Source: UBA1952 sp965246855
GTDB taxonomy: Bacteria; Bacteroidota; Bacteroidia; Chitinophagales; Chitinophagaceae
DNA length: 64,000 bases
Assembly: GCA_965246855.1 (NCBI GenBank)
Contig: CBDFFP010000005.1
Location: 434,001-498,000, forward strand
Reading direction: 5' to 3'
Below the pieces are notes generated by a model. The model ran no database searches, was not told the origin of the DNA, and was given only the letters and a program-made list of their open reading frames with translations. Below are positions 1-10,274 of this stretch, one piece after another (the first letter of the stretch is position 1; each line of letters begins with the position of its first letter). The position numbers and the translations under genes were made by a program.

Positions 1-3000
1 AAGATTCACCCGATATTTTACACCGGTAGAGGTGTTGTTTCCATAGCGCCATGCAAGTGGGTCAGGTCCACCGTAATGATCCTTTTTTACCAGTACCTCC
101 GTTACATAGAGCCTATGCCATGAATACTCATTTGATGATGTAGAGGCTTTGTTATATTTTCCGTAAACAAATAATTCGTCGCCCGGATGGAACATATCCT
201 CTTCTGTTTCAAAATGCGTACATATCATGCCTGTGTTTGAAAGGCCAAAGCGAAGCGAATCAGGCAGAATCAGCTTGTCATGCTGTACTACCGGAATATA
301 TGACGGCGTACTTGGAAAAAGCGATGGCGTGAACGACCACGCCGGAGTATTTAGCTCTTCTGCATAAGGCAATTCCTGATAAGATGGTTCTAAATCTGTC
401 TTTGTCCAGTAAGCGGGAATATTGGTGCGGTATACATCATCGCCGTATTTATCCTTCACAATTTGCACGACTGGCGCACCCGTAATTGCGTCGTAATACT
501 TGTTCTCGACTATAGTCTCTGCGCCTTCGTTGATGGTTTTTACACTTTGAAGGATGCCATAACGATTCGTTATTCTAGTAGAAGTTAGAGACTTAAAGTA
601 ATCCACATGGGTGTGCATATTATCTACCCAAGTCAATCCTATACTGAACCCAGTAGGGAAACATGCTTCTATACTCCCACCTCGCCGCTTTAGTTTCCTT
701 TGTTCTATGGATACTACTTCCCGGCTATCCGTACATTCCTCAACATCTACGCCCAACGTTTTTGTTGTAACGTAGATATTGTTTTTGGGGAAAGCCTTCT
801 CCAACTCCCCTTGGGTGCTACAAAGTTTTTTCGACGTTCCTGTAGACGCATGCTGTAATACCGGCACATCATTAGAGAGTCCGCTGTTCCCATTTGTGTT
901 GTAGAAATATTCGGTTGAGCTTATCAGCTCTTTTTTATTGTTTTTTAAGAGCAACCGATACTGCTGGACACTTTTGGGTTTGCCATGCATATCGTTTAGC
1001 TCAACGGAAAAGCTCTGACTTATGCTATAGCTATTTCTGGAAGAGGATATGGTATTAGAAATGCCTATAAAACTTAGAAGAATATCTCTTAAATCGGGGT
1101 CTGGGAACTTTGTGTCCTTTATCTCCTCTACATATTTGGGACTATAGCTCACACTTAATGGGAAGTCTTTGGCAGTGTAAAACTCCTGCACAAGTAGAGA
1201 CTGTGCGGAGCGAGCAGAATCTCTATGAATGCTTTCCGTAACAACCCGACTATATCCCACACCTCCTGTCGGAAAGAAAGATTCTCCAGGGGGGTCTTCT
1301 TTGATCATTTCTATAGGGTCGTAGGGCGGATAGGAAGATGGGTTATCGCTTAAAGCATAAGATTGGCCGGAACGCAAAGGGTTTTCTTCGCCACCGATTA
1401 TAGGTTCGTAAGAAGCAACACCAGAAGAGGTACCATCCTCGTTTACATAATGATATTTATAGCCAATCAAAGAAGAACTTTCTGTGGAGATCGTGTTGTG
1501 CCAGTCATCACTAAAAGTAAGTTTGGAAACACGTGACCCACCTCCTACTTTGGGTTTCATTATAGTAAGCTTTACATAACTTTTGTCTTTATTGAAATAC
1601 CGTCCAGCGCCATAGCCACGCATTAGTTGGTCAATTGCATTTTTTCCAAAGAGGGACTCTTTCAGTTGCAGACCCGCCTTTCCGAGACGGTCCCCTTGGT
1701 TATGATTTAAGCCTGAAGAGTCTTCTCCTTCCTGAAAATAGAGTTGATCTGTTGCATAGGCCCTTGCCATGTTAATAGCTGTGTTGGTAATAGGGCTGGG
1801 TTTGATATTGGTACCTGTAAGAGATACGGGCCGCATCTTGATATAAAGAGCCGCTACCTCTCCATTTCCAGGGCAATCTCCTATTTCGTCCACAAGCCCA
1901 TACCCCTTCACTTGATCGTATGTAGAGAATGCGTTCCCTCCAATATTTACATTGAAGGAGAAGTACATCATATTGGAGCCATTTAGGAGTGTGTTCATGT
2001 AGTTATAGGTTTGTATCCCCTTTGGCTTTTCAACATAAATATATAAGTTAGGGTTTGCGGAGCCGGGTGAATAAAGCCCATGAGCATCCGTGGGAGAAAA
2101 AGCGGGCGACGCGCCTACACCCAGCACTTTATGGAATGCCATTGCTGGCCTGTTTTGTACATAGGCATAATCGTCCGATTCATAATCGATATTTATAGTA
2201 CCGCCAGATGGCAGTTGGATTTTAGTGAGGTGAAACGCACTTGCAATATCATTGGCTGTTGCCCGATCTCTTGTTTGGTCAATATAAGGAAACTCACATA
2301 GGTTCAAGCTGCCTGTGTTAGGCTGATAGTTACCCCAGCCATCTTTAGCTCCTAAAGAGTATATGGGATTAGAGTGGGTGGAATTAGACGCGGCATAATC
2401 AAAATCATATTTTTCTGCCGATGAGATGGGTTCATTCCCATGTCTTACACGCACATGACGAAGTGCTAGTTTCCCTTGTCCATTATCTGCATTTGGGAGG
2501 GCGGAAGAAATGCTATAATCATAGTCGAAGTAGATGGTTTTTATAGGAACTGCATTCTGGCCATTAATGTAACGATCATGTTTAGAGTAATACTTAATTG
2601 AATCCAATTTCATCATGTGAGAGTATTCAGGTTTATCGTTTACATACAACGAATCAGAAGCTTCCCTTGTAGGATAATTATTGGGCATGATCCTCTTTTT
2701 TGTGTCCTTTGCATCTTCCCGGCTGCTGAGGTAGAACTCAACTACGTTGTTTTTGGATTCTATAGAGTGTGCATACCATAATTCTTTAGAGCCGGACATA
2801 TAAGACCCCATGTCGTCAAACTTGGTTAATTTAACGCCCTCATTCAGCAAAGCCGTGTTTTCCCCATCATGGCAATAAGGTGCTCTCCAGCGGTAATCAT
2901 TGTCTGCTTTGGTATAGTTGAATTTCACAAAACCACCCAAGTCGTCATCCGTTAAACCGTTGTTTGTGACATCTACATAATCTGGAGACAATACTGCATT

Positions 3001-4881
3001 TAAGAGATAAGAAGTAGCATAAGAAGGGGTACGAGTAGATTTGTAGAGGCGGTCACGATTCTTACCATTATATTGGGTCTCATCGGCATCATCATATTTA
3101 GTCAGCCCATTACTTAAATCGTAGTTGTCGTTTCTAAAACCATTTAATCTAAAGGCAACCTCATTTTTTATGTTGTTATTAACCGGCGTACCGTATACAT
3201 ATGATTTTCCCTCTTCATTCATGCTAACTATGCCTCCTATCTTACTACTTGTGACTGCATTATCTGACGCAGGGCGAGGAAGGGCTGTTACAAAACAAGT
3301 ATTAATTGGAAAATCATTTATAGCGTACGTTTTGAGGTCTTTATGTAGAACTGTCTGCGGCATTTCCGCAATCATCTTGTTCGTATAAACCTGAATAGGT
3401 GCTTTTACCGCTCTTCTTTTCCCATTACCTTCTTCGCTCTGTGTAATTTCTCCACAAGGCCGGAAAGTAAGATTCTGCTGTTTTCCATTAGAGCCTTGAA
3501 ACAGAACTTTATCGTCTGCGCAGGCACCAGTGCTAACAGCTCCTGATGTCCAGTTTTTCTTGTTTTCATAGCCCACTCTGATACCTACCCAACAATCCCA
3601 CGAGCAGATAAATTCAAAATCAATCTGGTGTGTCTCATTATCTGTATTACTGTTGCCAAATTTGGTTTCTGGGTCTCTAACGGTCCCCCCGTCAGTTCTG
3701 TTTGCATGAAAAGTACTTACCGCATCATGGGCAGTGGAACTAAAGACATCGTATGTTTTTATAGCCGGTGGAACGAAAGGCATATTTTTATTGATTCCTC
3801 CATCATTATCACGGCTGAAATCTAATATTCCTGAATCAGGGGCTTTTTCCATATACATATACCCGTAACCTTTACGAGGTGTATAGTTGGCGTATGTAGT
3901 AGTACTCTTGTTTTCAGTGTAACTTAAGCCCAAACTAGCTCCGATGCCTATGTCCTGGATGATATTAGCAGACACACCCAGTTTTAATTTATACCCTATT
4001 CCACTACTGTGGTAGTGGTAAGGATTCGTTATAAGCGGGATAGCATTACTAATACTTCCTAAAAAGCTTCTTTGAATTTCTTGTGTAACATGCGATATAT
4101 TTAGGCTACCTATTATATTCGGTTTTTCCCAACCACTTATTGTGTTATAGTTTCTTTCATAAGATTTACCAAATCCTGCCGACATATAGTTATTAAAAGC
4201 AAACCCTGCATTAAATCCTGCATAGGTAGAAATAGTGCCTCCATGGTTAGAACTTGCGGATAATGTTACCCCGGCGTTACCACCCGCATTAAAAGGGCCA
4301 ATATTTACACCCGCATATACTCCGCCACCTATGGCTAAGCCAACACCTCTGCCAATGTAATTGTCATTATCAAAAGTTAACGAAGCACTTGCCTGTATAC
4401 CTACTCTGGCACCTACGTTTTGATTGAGAGCAGCTCTGGCGCTTACATCACCCTCAACGCCTATTGTAGTGCTCTTGACTGTGCGCTCTCTAATATTCTG
4501 AAAAATTTTCATTGAATCACCATTCATGTCATCTGGTAACCCCCGAACCAACCTATTGAGCGTGCCTACGTTTACATTCCATCCATAACCTACCCAAGAC
4601 CCCTCTTCCTCCATATTTGAAGTAGCTCTATAAATAAGATTGAGAGGATACCCATCAATATTTAGCAGAGGGATGTTGTAGCTAAAATCTCCGCTAAAAG
4701 GGTCTACCAAAGACGTAGTAGCTAATGGAGAAAAGCCCTGAAACTCAGGTTGAGTTGGGCCAGAGGTAAGTGCAAGCGCACGAAGTGGCATAACTATTTG
4801 AAGGGCCAAGATAGCTATCAGAACACGTGCGATTCCTTTCTTCTTTTTGCACAGAGAACGGTGGAGATGGAGAGAGAGCAT
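1..4881 (-). CDS. Very large RHS-like secreted protein, C-terminus beyond window
   Basis: An uninterrupted frame of about 1627 codons runs off the left edge, so the C-terminus is missing. The start at 4881 gives a charged n-region and a hydrophobic core (ARVLIAILALQIVMPL) ending near ALA, a plausible signal peptide; an in-frame ATG at 4935 would overlap the upstream gene by 41 bp. The mature N-terminus carries the motif set FSPLATTSLVDPFSGDFSYN, a GW-rich stretch (SWVGYGWNVNVG) and RGLPDDMNGD, which I recognise from giant Bacteroidetes proteins that usually end in an RHS-repeat-associated core. The rest is rich in Tyr, Asn and Gly with no enzyme motif visible. It is the last gene of a minus-strand cluster that also encodes lipoproteins and an envelope protein. 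Family by recognition; polymorphic-toxin function is inference because the C-terminal domain is not in view. Confidence 0.72.
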   Translation of the reverse strand, partial: MLSLHLHRSLCKKKKGIARVLIAILALQIVMPLRALALTSGPTQPEFQGFSPLATTSLVDPFSGDFSYNIPLLNIDGYPLNLIYRATSNMEEEGSWVGYGWNVNVGTLNRLVRGLPDDMNGDSMKIFQNIRERTVKSTTIGVEGDVSARAALNQNVGARVGIQASASLTFDNDNYIGRGVGLAIGGGVYAGVNIGPFNAGGNAGVTLSASSNHGGTISTYAGFNAGFAFNNYMSAGFGKSYERNYNTISGWEKPNIIGSLNISHVTQEIQRSFLGSISNAIPLITNPYHYHSSGIGYKLKLGVSANIIQDIGIGASLGLSYTENKSTTTYANYTPRKGYGYMYMEKAPDSGILDFSRDNDGGINKNMPFVPPAIKTYDVFSSTAHDAVSTFHANRTDGGTVRDPETKFGNSNTDNETHQIDFEFICSWDCWVGIRVGYENKKNWTSGAVSTGACADDKVLFQGSNGKQQNLTFRPCGEITQSEEGNGKRRAVKAPIQVYTNKMIAEMPQTVLHKDLKTYAINDFPINTCFVTALPRPASDNAVTSSKIGGIVSMNEEGKSYVYGTPVNNNIKNEVAFRLNGFRNDNYDLSNGLTKYDDADETQYNGKNRDRLYKSTRTPSYATSYLLNAVLSPDYVDVTNNGLTDDDLGGFVKFNYTKADNDYRWRAPYCHDGENTALLNEGVKLTKFDDMGSYMSGSKELWYAHSIESKNNVVEFYLSSREDAKDTKKRIMPNNYPTREASDSLYVNDKPEYSHMMKLDSIKYYSKHDRYINGQNAVPIKTIYFDYDYSISSALPNADNGQGKLALRHVRVRHGNEPISSAEKYDFDYAASNSTHSNPIYSLGAKDGWGNYQPNTGSLNLCEFPYIDQTRDRATANDIASAFHLTKIQLPSGGTINIDYESDDYAYVQNRPAMAFHKVLGVGASPAFSPTDAHGLYSPGSANPNLYIYVEKPKGIQTYNYMNTLLNGSNMMYFSFNVNIGGNAFSTYDQVKGYGLVDEIGDCPGNGEVAALYIKMRPVSLTGTNIKPSPITNTAINMARAYATDQLYFQEGEDSSGLNHNQGDRLGKAGLQLKESLFGKNAIDQLMRGYGAGRYFNKDKSYVKLTIMKPKVGGGSRVSKLTFSDDWHNTISTESSSLIGYKYHYVNEDGTSSGVASYEPIIGGEENPLRSGQSYALSDNPSSYPPYDPIEMIKEDPPGESFFPTGGVGYSRVVTESIHRDSARSAQSLLVQEFYTAKDFPLSVSYSPKYVEEIKDTKFPDPDLRDILLSFIGISNTISSSRNSYSISQSFSVELNDMHGKPKSVQQYRLLLKNNKKELISSTEYFYNTNGNSGLSNDVPVLQHASTGTSKKLCSTQGELEKAFPKNNIYVTTKTLGVDVEECTDSREVVSIEQRKLKRRGGSIEACFPTGFSIGLTWVDNMHTHVDYFKSLTSTRITNRYGILQSVKTINEGAETIVENKYYDAITGAPVVQIVKDKYGDDVYRTNIPAYWTKTDLEPSYQELPYAEELNTPAWSFTPSLFPSTPSYIPVVQHDKLILPDSLRFGLSNTGMICTHFETEEDMFHPGDELFVYGKYNKASTSSNEYSWHRLYVTEVLVKKDHYGGPDPLAWRYGNNTSTGVKYRVNL

Positions 4882-4894
4882 TTTTCTAGGGCTT

Positions 4895-5383
4895 TTATCG
4901 GAGGCAAATTTTTCCAAGTTTGGAGATACGGTCATGATACCAAAAGGCGGCATCGCTATTTTCTTGTATGAGTTCCAGATATTGTTTTTTGCTGATCGCG
5001 AATTTATACACGAGTCTTTCGTCTGGGGTCAGACCATTAGACGGTTCAAATACATACCCTAAAGGGTAAATATTGCTGTTATCGTCTTTTATATACAGAT
5101 CCTTGCCTGCATAAAAAGATAAGTAGTTGTAATTTTTTTTATACTCTTCTTGATTCCTGCTCGCTGAATACAAAAGAGATTGTTGAGTCTTTATATTTCC
5201 GATTTGGAGAGAGGCTTTTACATACACAATGCTATCTACATTATGCGTAGGAGAATTATTACGTTGTAACGTAAGCCTATATTTCCAGTTACCTATGATA
5301 ACCGTATGTTCAGCAACAGGTTTTGCATGATTTTTACAGCCCATGAAAAAAAATACAATAAATGTCATTTTAATTTTTCCCAT
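4895..5383 (-). CDS. Small lipoprotein of unknown function
   Basis: This 162-residue protein begins with a short hydrophobic segment ending in the lipobox-like FFMGC, so it should be lipidated and membrane anchored. The rest is polar and rich in Tyr, Asn and Lys, with no domain I recognise. It overlaps the end of the OmpH-like gene upstream by 14 bp and stops 14 bp before the chosen start of the giant RHS-like gene, so it is almost certainly co-transcribed with both. Base composition is AT-rich like its neighbours and unlike most of the window. A role as accessory or immunity-type partner of the giant protein is possible from position only. Confidence 0.6.
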   Translation of the reverse strand: MGKIKMTFIVFFFMGCKNHAKPVAEHTVIIGNWKYRLTLQRNNSPTHNVDSIVYVKASLQIGNIKTQQSLLYSASRNQEEYKKNYNYLSFYAGKDLYIKDDNSNIYPLGYVFEPSNGLTPDERLVYKFAISKKQYLELIQENSDAAFWYHDRISKLGKICLR

Positions 5384-5822
5384 TATAGCTTTTATTTACG
5401 TATATTATCAAGTCAGCAGTAATATTCTCTTGCTCATCAGCATAAAGAATATTTCCAGTTCCATTTGCACCAAAAATATATTTGTAGTTTTTTTTCTTTC
5501 CATAACTAATGATATATGGGTTGAGTCTGTTCCAGATAATTTTCTCTATCTCTTTGTTGTTCACTTCTATATTGTTAGCAATTACACTATACAACTGCTC
5601 TTTTAGTGCATTCCCCTTAATGGTATCTCGTAAACGCTCTATGGATATAACACTATCCGCTCTCATATATGAGAGATTCAACTCTTCACGAGCATGTGTA
5701 GTGAACTCCTTTTGCATATCGAACCCCTCTACGAGTTTGTAGACATCGACATATCCTGTTTTGGCTCTCTGGCAAGAGGCCAATAAAAGCATGATCGGTA
5801 TAAATAAATTTTTACTGCACAT
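5370..5822 (-). CDS. OmpH/Skp-like lipoprotein
   Basis: The start at 5822 gives a signal peptide ending in MLLLASC, a lipobox; an in-frame upstream start at 5879 would bury this and overlap the preceding gene further. The mature part has an early YVDVYKLVEGFDMQKEF segment, a central helical region, and the C-terminal signature YIFGANGTGNILYADEQ followed by NITADLIIYVN, which matches the end of OmpH (Skp) family periplasmic chaperones. Skp binds unfolded outer-membrane proteins in the periplasm. A lipid-anchored version placed between an envelope-protein gene and a giant secreted protein suggests a dedicated chaperone for this cluster, which is inference. It overlaps the upstream gene by 11 bp and the downstream lipoprotein gene by 14 bp. 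Confidence 0.7.
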   Translation of the reverse strand: MCSKNLFIPIMLLLASCQRAKTGYVDVYKLVEGFDMQKEFTTHAREELNLSYMRADSVISIERLRDTIKGNALKEQLYSVIANNIEVNNKEIEKIIWNRLNPYIISYGKKKNYKYIFGANGTGNILYADEQENITADLIIYVNKSYNGKN

Positions 5823-6963
5823 AGTCTGGATTGATGTATATAGCTTTAACAATTTTTTTGAAATATCCTTCTCCTGCATTTGAAAATTCTACAACTATCT
5901 CCAGTTCTTGGCTATGGCGAATATTTGCTTTATTTAAGTCATACTCAAAAAAGTTGTCTCCTCTTTTAATATCCCAAAGTATGCTTTTTGAGAGGACGGG
6001 TTTTCCTTTCCTTAGGATAGAGATAGTGACTTGGTTTTTTACGAATTCTTTCTCTGAGTATTTCAATTTCATATTTCCCACAAGATAATATTTATTTATG
6101 CCTTTATCCTTATTCACGTCAATATAAGAAGTCTCCCGCGGTAGGTCTTTCAACAAGCTATCCTCTACTAGCATGAATCGCCAAGTCTCTGCACCTCCAA
6201 GCAGCAGCCCTTTGTAATAAGCATCTACCGTCCACACATAAGGCTGGCCGTATTCCAAAGGCCGTCCTGTAACTGGGTAAATGGCGGTAGTAGCAGAGAG
6301 CTGATTATCTTGCCACATTGGATTATTTCGGGCAATCGCATTGGCGGGATTTTGGCCCGGCTTCTGCTCTGCTACCCGTATCCGATACGTCAGTTCGGAG
6401 GCAAAAGGATAAGAGGCAACCCAAGAAAACACCGGATACTTCTCATAGACAACCGCTTTATCTTCCGGGTCAATTAGGTTAATCGCAAACAAGTCATCCT
6501 GCGTATAATAAATACAACTACTTTCTGCTTCTGTCGCTCCTTGTTCATTGCCCGTGCCCTGCGGCTGCAAGTCCACACAATATTCAAATGTTCCTTGGGG
6601 TAGATTTCCATGGGTAAGGAAAAGGCTTTTCAATGCAGGCTCATTGCTCATCCAGTTTACGCTTTTCTTCTCCCCTTCCGAGAAGGTATTTTCTCCCGGG
6701 TATAAGGTTTTATTAATCTCGTATTGAAGCCGTATGGGTCTGCTTTTAAGCGAAAGCATACCCCGCACACGCACAGGAATGGTTTTGCCGGAATTATTTA
6801 TAATCTTATAGCTCAGCACATTTTCGGGATGTAAGGCTATTCCCTCCAACCCGTTCAAGTCGCTGTATATCATGCCCGACTGCGCCAGTAGCCCTGCTGG
6901 CAGAGCCAAAAGCAACAAGCTGATGCACATTCCTTTGATTGAGTTCAAAAAGGCCAGAAGCAT
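5812..6963 (-). CDS. Secreted protein with Ig/FN3-like domains, unknown function
   Basis: The 383-residue product starts with a signal peptide (CISLLLLALPAGLLAQ). It then looks beta-rich; the middle contains PVFSWVASYPF, YRIRVAEQ and YVWTVDAYYKG, typical of fibronectin/Ig-like strands in Bacteroidetes surface proteins. No catalytic motif is visible. It lies 3 bp after the 984-residue gene and overlaps the OmpH-like gene, so it belongs to the same operon. The likely location is the periplasm or cell surface. The exact family is not recognised; the cluster context suggests a structural or scaffold part of an envelope complex serving the RHS-like protein. Confidence 0.62.
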   Translation of the reverse strand: MLLAFLNSIKGMCISLLLLALPAGLLAQSGMIYSDLNGLEGIALHPENVLSYKIINNSGKTIPVRVRGMLSLKSRPIRLQYEINKTLYPGENTFSEGEKKSVNWMSNEPALKSLFLTHGNLPQGTFEYCVDLQPQGTGNEQGATEAESSCIYYTQDDLFAINLIDPEDKAVVYEKYPVFSWVASYPFASELTYRIRVAEQKPGQNPANAIARNNPMWQDNQLSATTAIYPVTGRPLEYGQPYVWTVDAYYKGLLLGGAETWRFMLVEDSLLKDLPRETSYIDVNKDKGINKYYLVGNMKLKYSEKEFVKNQVTISILRKGKPVLSKSILWDIKRGDNFFEYDLNKANIRHSQELEIVVEFSNAGEGYFKKIVKAIYINPDYVQ

Positions 6964-6966
6964 AGA

Positions 6967-9921
6967 CTATATATTTTCATTTTTATCGGAAAGAGGAACG
7001 GAGAAATGCCAGCCGAAGCCGAATTGCAGGGCCAGGATACTGCTATAAGGGCCTGTGCCTGTCAGCCGGTAGCACGTGTAACGTGTAGAAAGACGCAGAG
7101 AAACTGGCATATTGCGAAGACGGTAACTGCCGCCTGCCAGCAGGCTAAACCGCTGTAACCCAATAGGCGCAAAAGCAACTTCATTTCCAGCCTGCGCCGA
7201 AAAGGAATTCCATGTTTTGGAGACGCTGGTATTGCAGAACCAGCTGCGCCCCCCTACGTATCCCGAAAGTGGTTGGTTAGAGGCGGGAACTTCCATAAAT
7301 CCGGCATTCGCTCCCAAATTCCATTTTCGCGTGCTGTAATTATAAGCGGCTTGCAGCGTGGTGCTTTTGTAGGAAATACTGTCGCCGCCAGATGTGCTGT
7401 TCCGGTTGTAGGAGAGCACAAAGCGATGAGAAATACCGCCCGGACGTTTCAATTGATAATTTCCGCGAAACAGCCAAACTTCGCCTAACAGCGGACGTTG
7501 CGGCAGGGCCAGCGTGTCGTAAACCGTACGGAAAGTGCTGAAAGGTTTATAAGCAACCAACAGCGAAGGAAACCTTTTAGACTTGGTACGGGCTTCAATT
7601 CCCCAGCGCATGTTGCCACTCTCTGCATACACGCTTTTTTGGAACAGATAATTCCAAGTGAGCTTAACATTCAGGACATGGCGGAAAAATGATTTTTTTA
7701 CACCGGCTGTGTATCGCTCTGTACCCGTGCGGTTTACCGGCAGCGATTTGTTCTCAAAATCTTTTCCAAGATGCTCCCACTCGCCGGTCAGGCTTGCATC
7801 TGCTATTGCAATCCGGTATTCCGCGCCCAGCTTCAAAGCCATATTGCTCAATCCGGGCCGGAAACTTGTTTCTACCCCTTGTCTGCGGGAAACGGCTCCC
7901 TCTCCTTCAAAAGAAATATTTTGACCAATACTACCGCTGTGGGTAACGGACAGGATGTGAACGGGCTTGGCGAAGGTGGGCAGCGCCGCGTCTATGTTGC
8001 CCCTGAAATTGGTGGACTCTAAGATTTGCCGCGCAGGCGAATAACCGTAATAAACCAAACCTGTTTTTTGACCCGCATATTCCTTAAAATCCAACCGTGC
8101 CATATATGCCGCGTATTTGTCCACACCGCCTTCCCGATTGACGTATTCCACACTTCCGGCGCTAACGCCTGCTTTCACAATCCCAAAATCATAACCCACA
8201 GAAGCGCCTTTCATCGTTTGCCCGGCAAGGGTGTAGTTAGACTCGTAGCGGTTCAGAAAACCGGCTTCCAGATGGGTAAGACCACTGACGAAGGTTTTCG
8301 CTTTTCCTTCCGGGAGCAGCCCACCGGCAGCTTTCGCCATTTCTTTATAAGAGCCGTTAGAAGATTTTAGCTTTTCCAGTTGCGCATAATTGGCAACAGA
8401 GTCCAGGTGAACTTTCGTTTGATACTGCTCCAGCAGAGCTTTGTATTTGCGGTGCTTCGCTTGAATATCCCGGTACTGCGCGCCTCTTTTTTCAATCTCC
8501 GCTTTGTCCTTTTGCAGTTTCTGCCGGGATTCTGCATAACGGGCGCGAACACTGGTTGTAGCAGAATCTTTTTCCCCCTGCGATTTGGCTTTTGTCGTCG
8601 CTTTTTTTATCAGCGCCGCAGTGTCCATTTTCCGGGCCAGCGCGCGTTCCAAATCCGCCGTCTCCAGCTTTTCCTTTTCCAGCAGTTGCCGGTCTATGCC
8701 GTATTCTTTGGACGCATTTTGAAGCAGTGTTTCCGATTGTCCATTCAGCCGGGAAATATATTGTCCGTAAACACTTTTCAGGCCCGCGCCTTTGGAAGCG
8801 GTTTGTCCAAACTTGGATTGATAATCAGAAATAAGTTTCTGGAGCTTTTGCTTGGACGCTTCTACATCGTAGCGGAAGCGGAAGTAAGAAGCTTTTGCCT
8901 GTCGGTTGCGGTCTTGTGTGGTGTAGTATCCTTCAACAGAAACCGGAATGCCTTTTACTTCCGTAGAAAACAGCCCATGAACGTCTGCGTAAGTGGGATC
9001 TATACCGCTGTAAGGATCTCTGCCGGTAGCGGTGTAGAAATTCAGGTCCACATCGCCGTTTAAGTTGTTGTTGGCTCCTTCCCGGTAGAGTTGGCGCATC
9101 TGGCTGCTAACGGTTTGAAAGTCCTCCAATTCATTATGAACAGCTGCGGAAAGGTTGTTTTTAATCAGCTCCTTCTCTTGTTGGATATTGCCTTTCAGCG
9201 TCTGAACATCAGCCAGTGGATAACGTCCCAGATACCAAGAGCCATGCGTCATTTCTGCGTAGAGCTTGCCGTTGTAAGAAACCGTGTTTGTTTGAACGCC
9301 TTTGAGCTTACCCAGCTTCCGGCTTACACGCCGGGAAACAGGAACTGCTTCGGTTTCATCTACCCTATTCTCCTTTGTCGCTTTCTTCTTTGCAACCGCA
9401 TTTTTTAGCTCCTTTTCCGAGAAGATTTTCCGAAATTGGTTCCGAAGCGGAGAATTAATTTGCAGCGTGCTGTCTACCGAGAGCGTAGTCATCTGCGAGA
9501 AGGTATCCGCCTTCGCCGTATTTCCTGATAAAACGACCTCCTGATAAATCCGGTAAGTACCTGCCGGATAGTGATTGAAACGCCGGATGATTTCTTCAAA
9601 GCCCGCGTTTGTGTGATATTGCAAAAGCTTTTTGTCTAATGCTATCGACAGTCGACCTGCGCTTTTAGAGAGTATCTGTGGCTTCGTCTGGAAGGTATAA
9701 GCCAGCGTGCTGTCCGTACTTTTTTCCGAATAGTGGTAAACGGCTACGTTGAGAGCGATATAGGTAGCAGAATCTGTTTCGTAGAGCAGATACTGCACCA
9801 GCGTACCCTTGTGATCGGCTTCTAATTTTTCAAGAAGAAAAGCTCTTTCTTGCGCAAAGCCGTCACTGTTTCCCCAAAGAAGGGAAGCAGATAGAAACAG
9901 CATTTGTAGAGCCTTTTGCAT
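6967..9921 (-). CDS. Large envelope protein: coiled coil plus barrel-like C-terminus
   Basis: The 984-residue product has a signal peptide (LFLSASLLWGNSDGFAQ). After a beta-rich N-terminal part, residues of about 350-540 are Lys/Glu/Gln-rich with heptad-like spacing (for example SRQKLQKDKAEIEKRGAQY), indicating long coiled coils. From about 600 onward the sequence alternates polar and aromatic residues in short Gly/Tyr-bounded strands, ending ALQFGFGWHFSVPLS, which resembles an outer-membrane beta-barrel. It is the first gene of the minus-strand cluster, with a promoter-like element 37 bp upstream. A role as an outer-membrane pore or assembly factor for the downstream giant protein is inference. 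Higher GC than the genes after it. Confidence 0.62.
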   Translation of the reverse strand: MQKALQMLFLSASLLWGNSDGFAQERAFLLEKLEADHKGTLVQYLLYETDSATYIALNVAVYHYSEKSTDSTLAYTFQTKPQILSKSAGRLSIALDKKLLQYHTNAGFEEIIRRFNHYPAGTYRIYQEVVLSGNTAKADTFSQMTTLSVDSTLQINSPLRNQFRKIFSEKELKNAVAKKKATKENRVDETEAVPVSRRVSRKLGKLKGVQTNTVSYNGKLYAEMTHGSWYLGRYPLADVQTLKGNIQQEKELIKNNLSAAVHNELEDFQTVSSQMRQLYREGANNNLNGDVDLNFYTATGRDPYSGIDPTYADVHGLFSTEVKGIPVSVEGYYTTQDRNRQAKASYFRFRYDVEASKQKLQKLISDYQSKFGQTASKGAGLKSVYGQYISRLNGQSETLLQNASKEYGIDRQLLEKEKLETADLERALARKMDTAALIKKATTKAKSQGEKDSATTSVRARYAESRQKLQKDKAEIEKRGAQYRDIQAKHRKYKALLEQYQTKVHLDSVANYAQLEKLKSSNGSYKEMAKAAGGLLPEGKAKTFVSGLTHLEAGFLNRYESNYTLAGQTMKGASVGYDFGIVKAGVSAGSVEYVNREGGVDKYAAYMARLDFKEYAGQKTGLVYYGYSPARQILESTNFRGNIDAALPTFAKPVHILSVTHSGSIGQNISFEGEGAVSRRQGVETSFRPGLSNMALKLGAEYRIAIADASLTGEWEHLGKDFENKSLPVNRTGTERYTAGVKKSFFRHVLNVKLTWNYLFQKSVYAESGNMRWGIEARTKSKRFPSLLVAYKPFSTFRTVYDTLALPQRPLLGEVWLFRGNYQLKRPGGISHRFVLSYNRNSTSGGDSISYKSTTLQAAYNYSTRKWNLGANAGFMEVPASNQPLSGYVGGRSWFCNTSVSKTWNSFSAQAGNEVAFAPIGLQRFSLLAGGSYRLRNMPVSLRLSTRYTCYRLTGTGPYSSILALQFGFGWHFSVPLSDKNENI

Positions 9922-9957
9922 AAGGTAAAAAGGGAGAAATTCCTACCGAGCAGAGCG

Positions 9958-9964
9958 CAAATTA
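9958..9964 (-). promoter_or_regulatory. Probable -7 promoter element of the envelope/RHS cluster
   Basis: The minus strand reads CCTAATTTGCGC here. TAATTTG resembles the Bacteroidetes -7 box TAnnTTTG and sits 37 bp before the first start codon of the cluster at 9921. The same 12-bp string occurs at 55877-55888 just before another minus-strand gene, which supports a real promoter motif. Confidence 0.45.
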
Positions 9965-9966
9965 GG

Positions 9967-10274
9967 TCAGTACTAACACAAAACAAGGGCTTAAGCCAAA
10001 ATTTTTTAGAAAAATGTTTTAACAAGGTAAAGAAAATACTTACTTGAGGGGGTGAAAGATACGTATTCTACCACAAGCTTGATTCTAAAAGCATTGAAAA
10101 TCAATGCATTGTAACGCATTCAAAAATCGGATTTTGGCAGCTATAAGGTTAGCATTTTGCTCTTTTTCCGGCAGAAATTTTTTGTTTCAAAAGCGCAATT
10201 ATGCTTTAGACAGCTTCTTTTAACCGAGAAAAACGTATGGAGAGACCGACTGTATTTCTGCTCAAAAAGCATCT
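9967..10274. other. Intergenic region, no gene seen
   Basis: This AT-rich stretch separates the 3' end of the broken recombinase from the promoter of the envelope cluster. I see short local repeats (ATTGAAAATCAATGCATTG) but no tRNA-like fold, no clear attachment site and no open frame with a credible start. An old recombination end could lie here because of the adjoining recombinase remnant. Confidence 0.4.
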
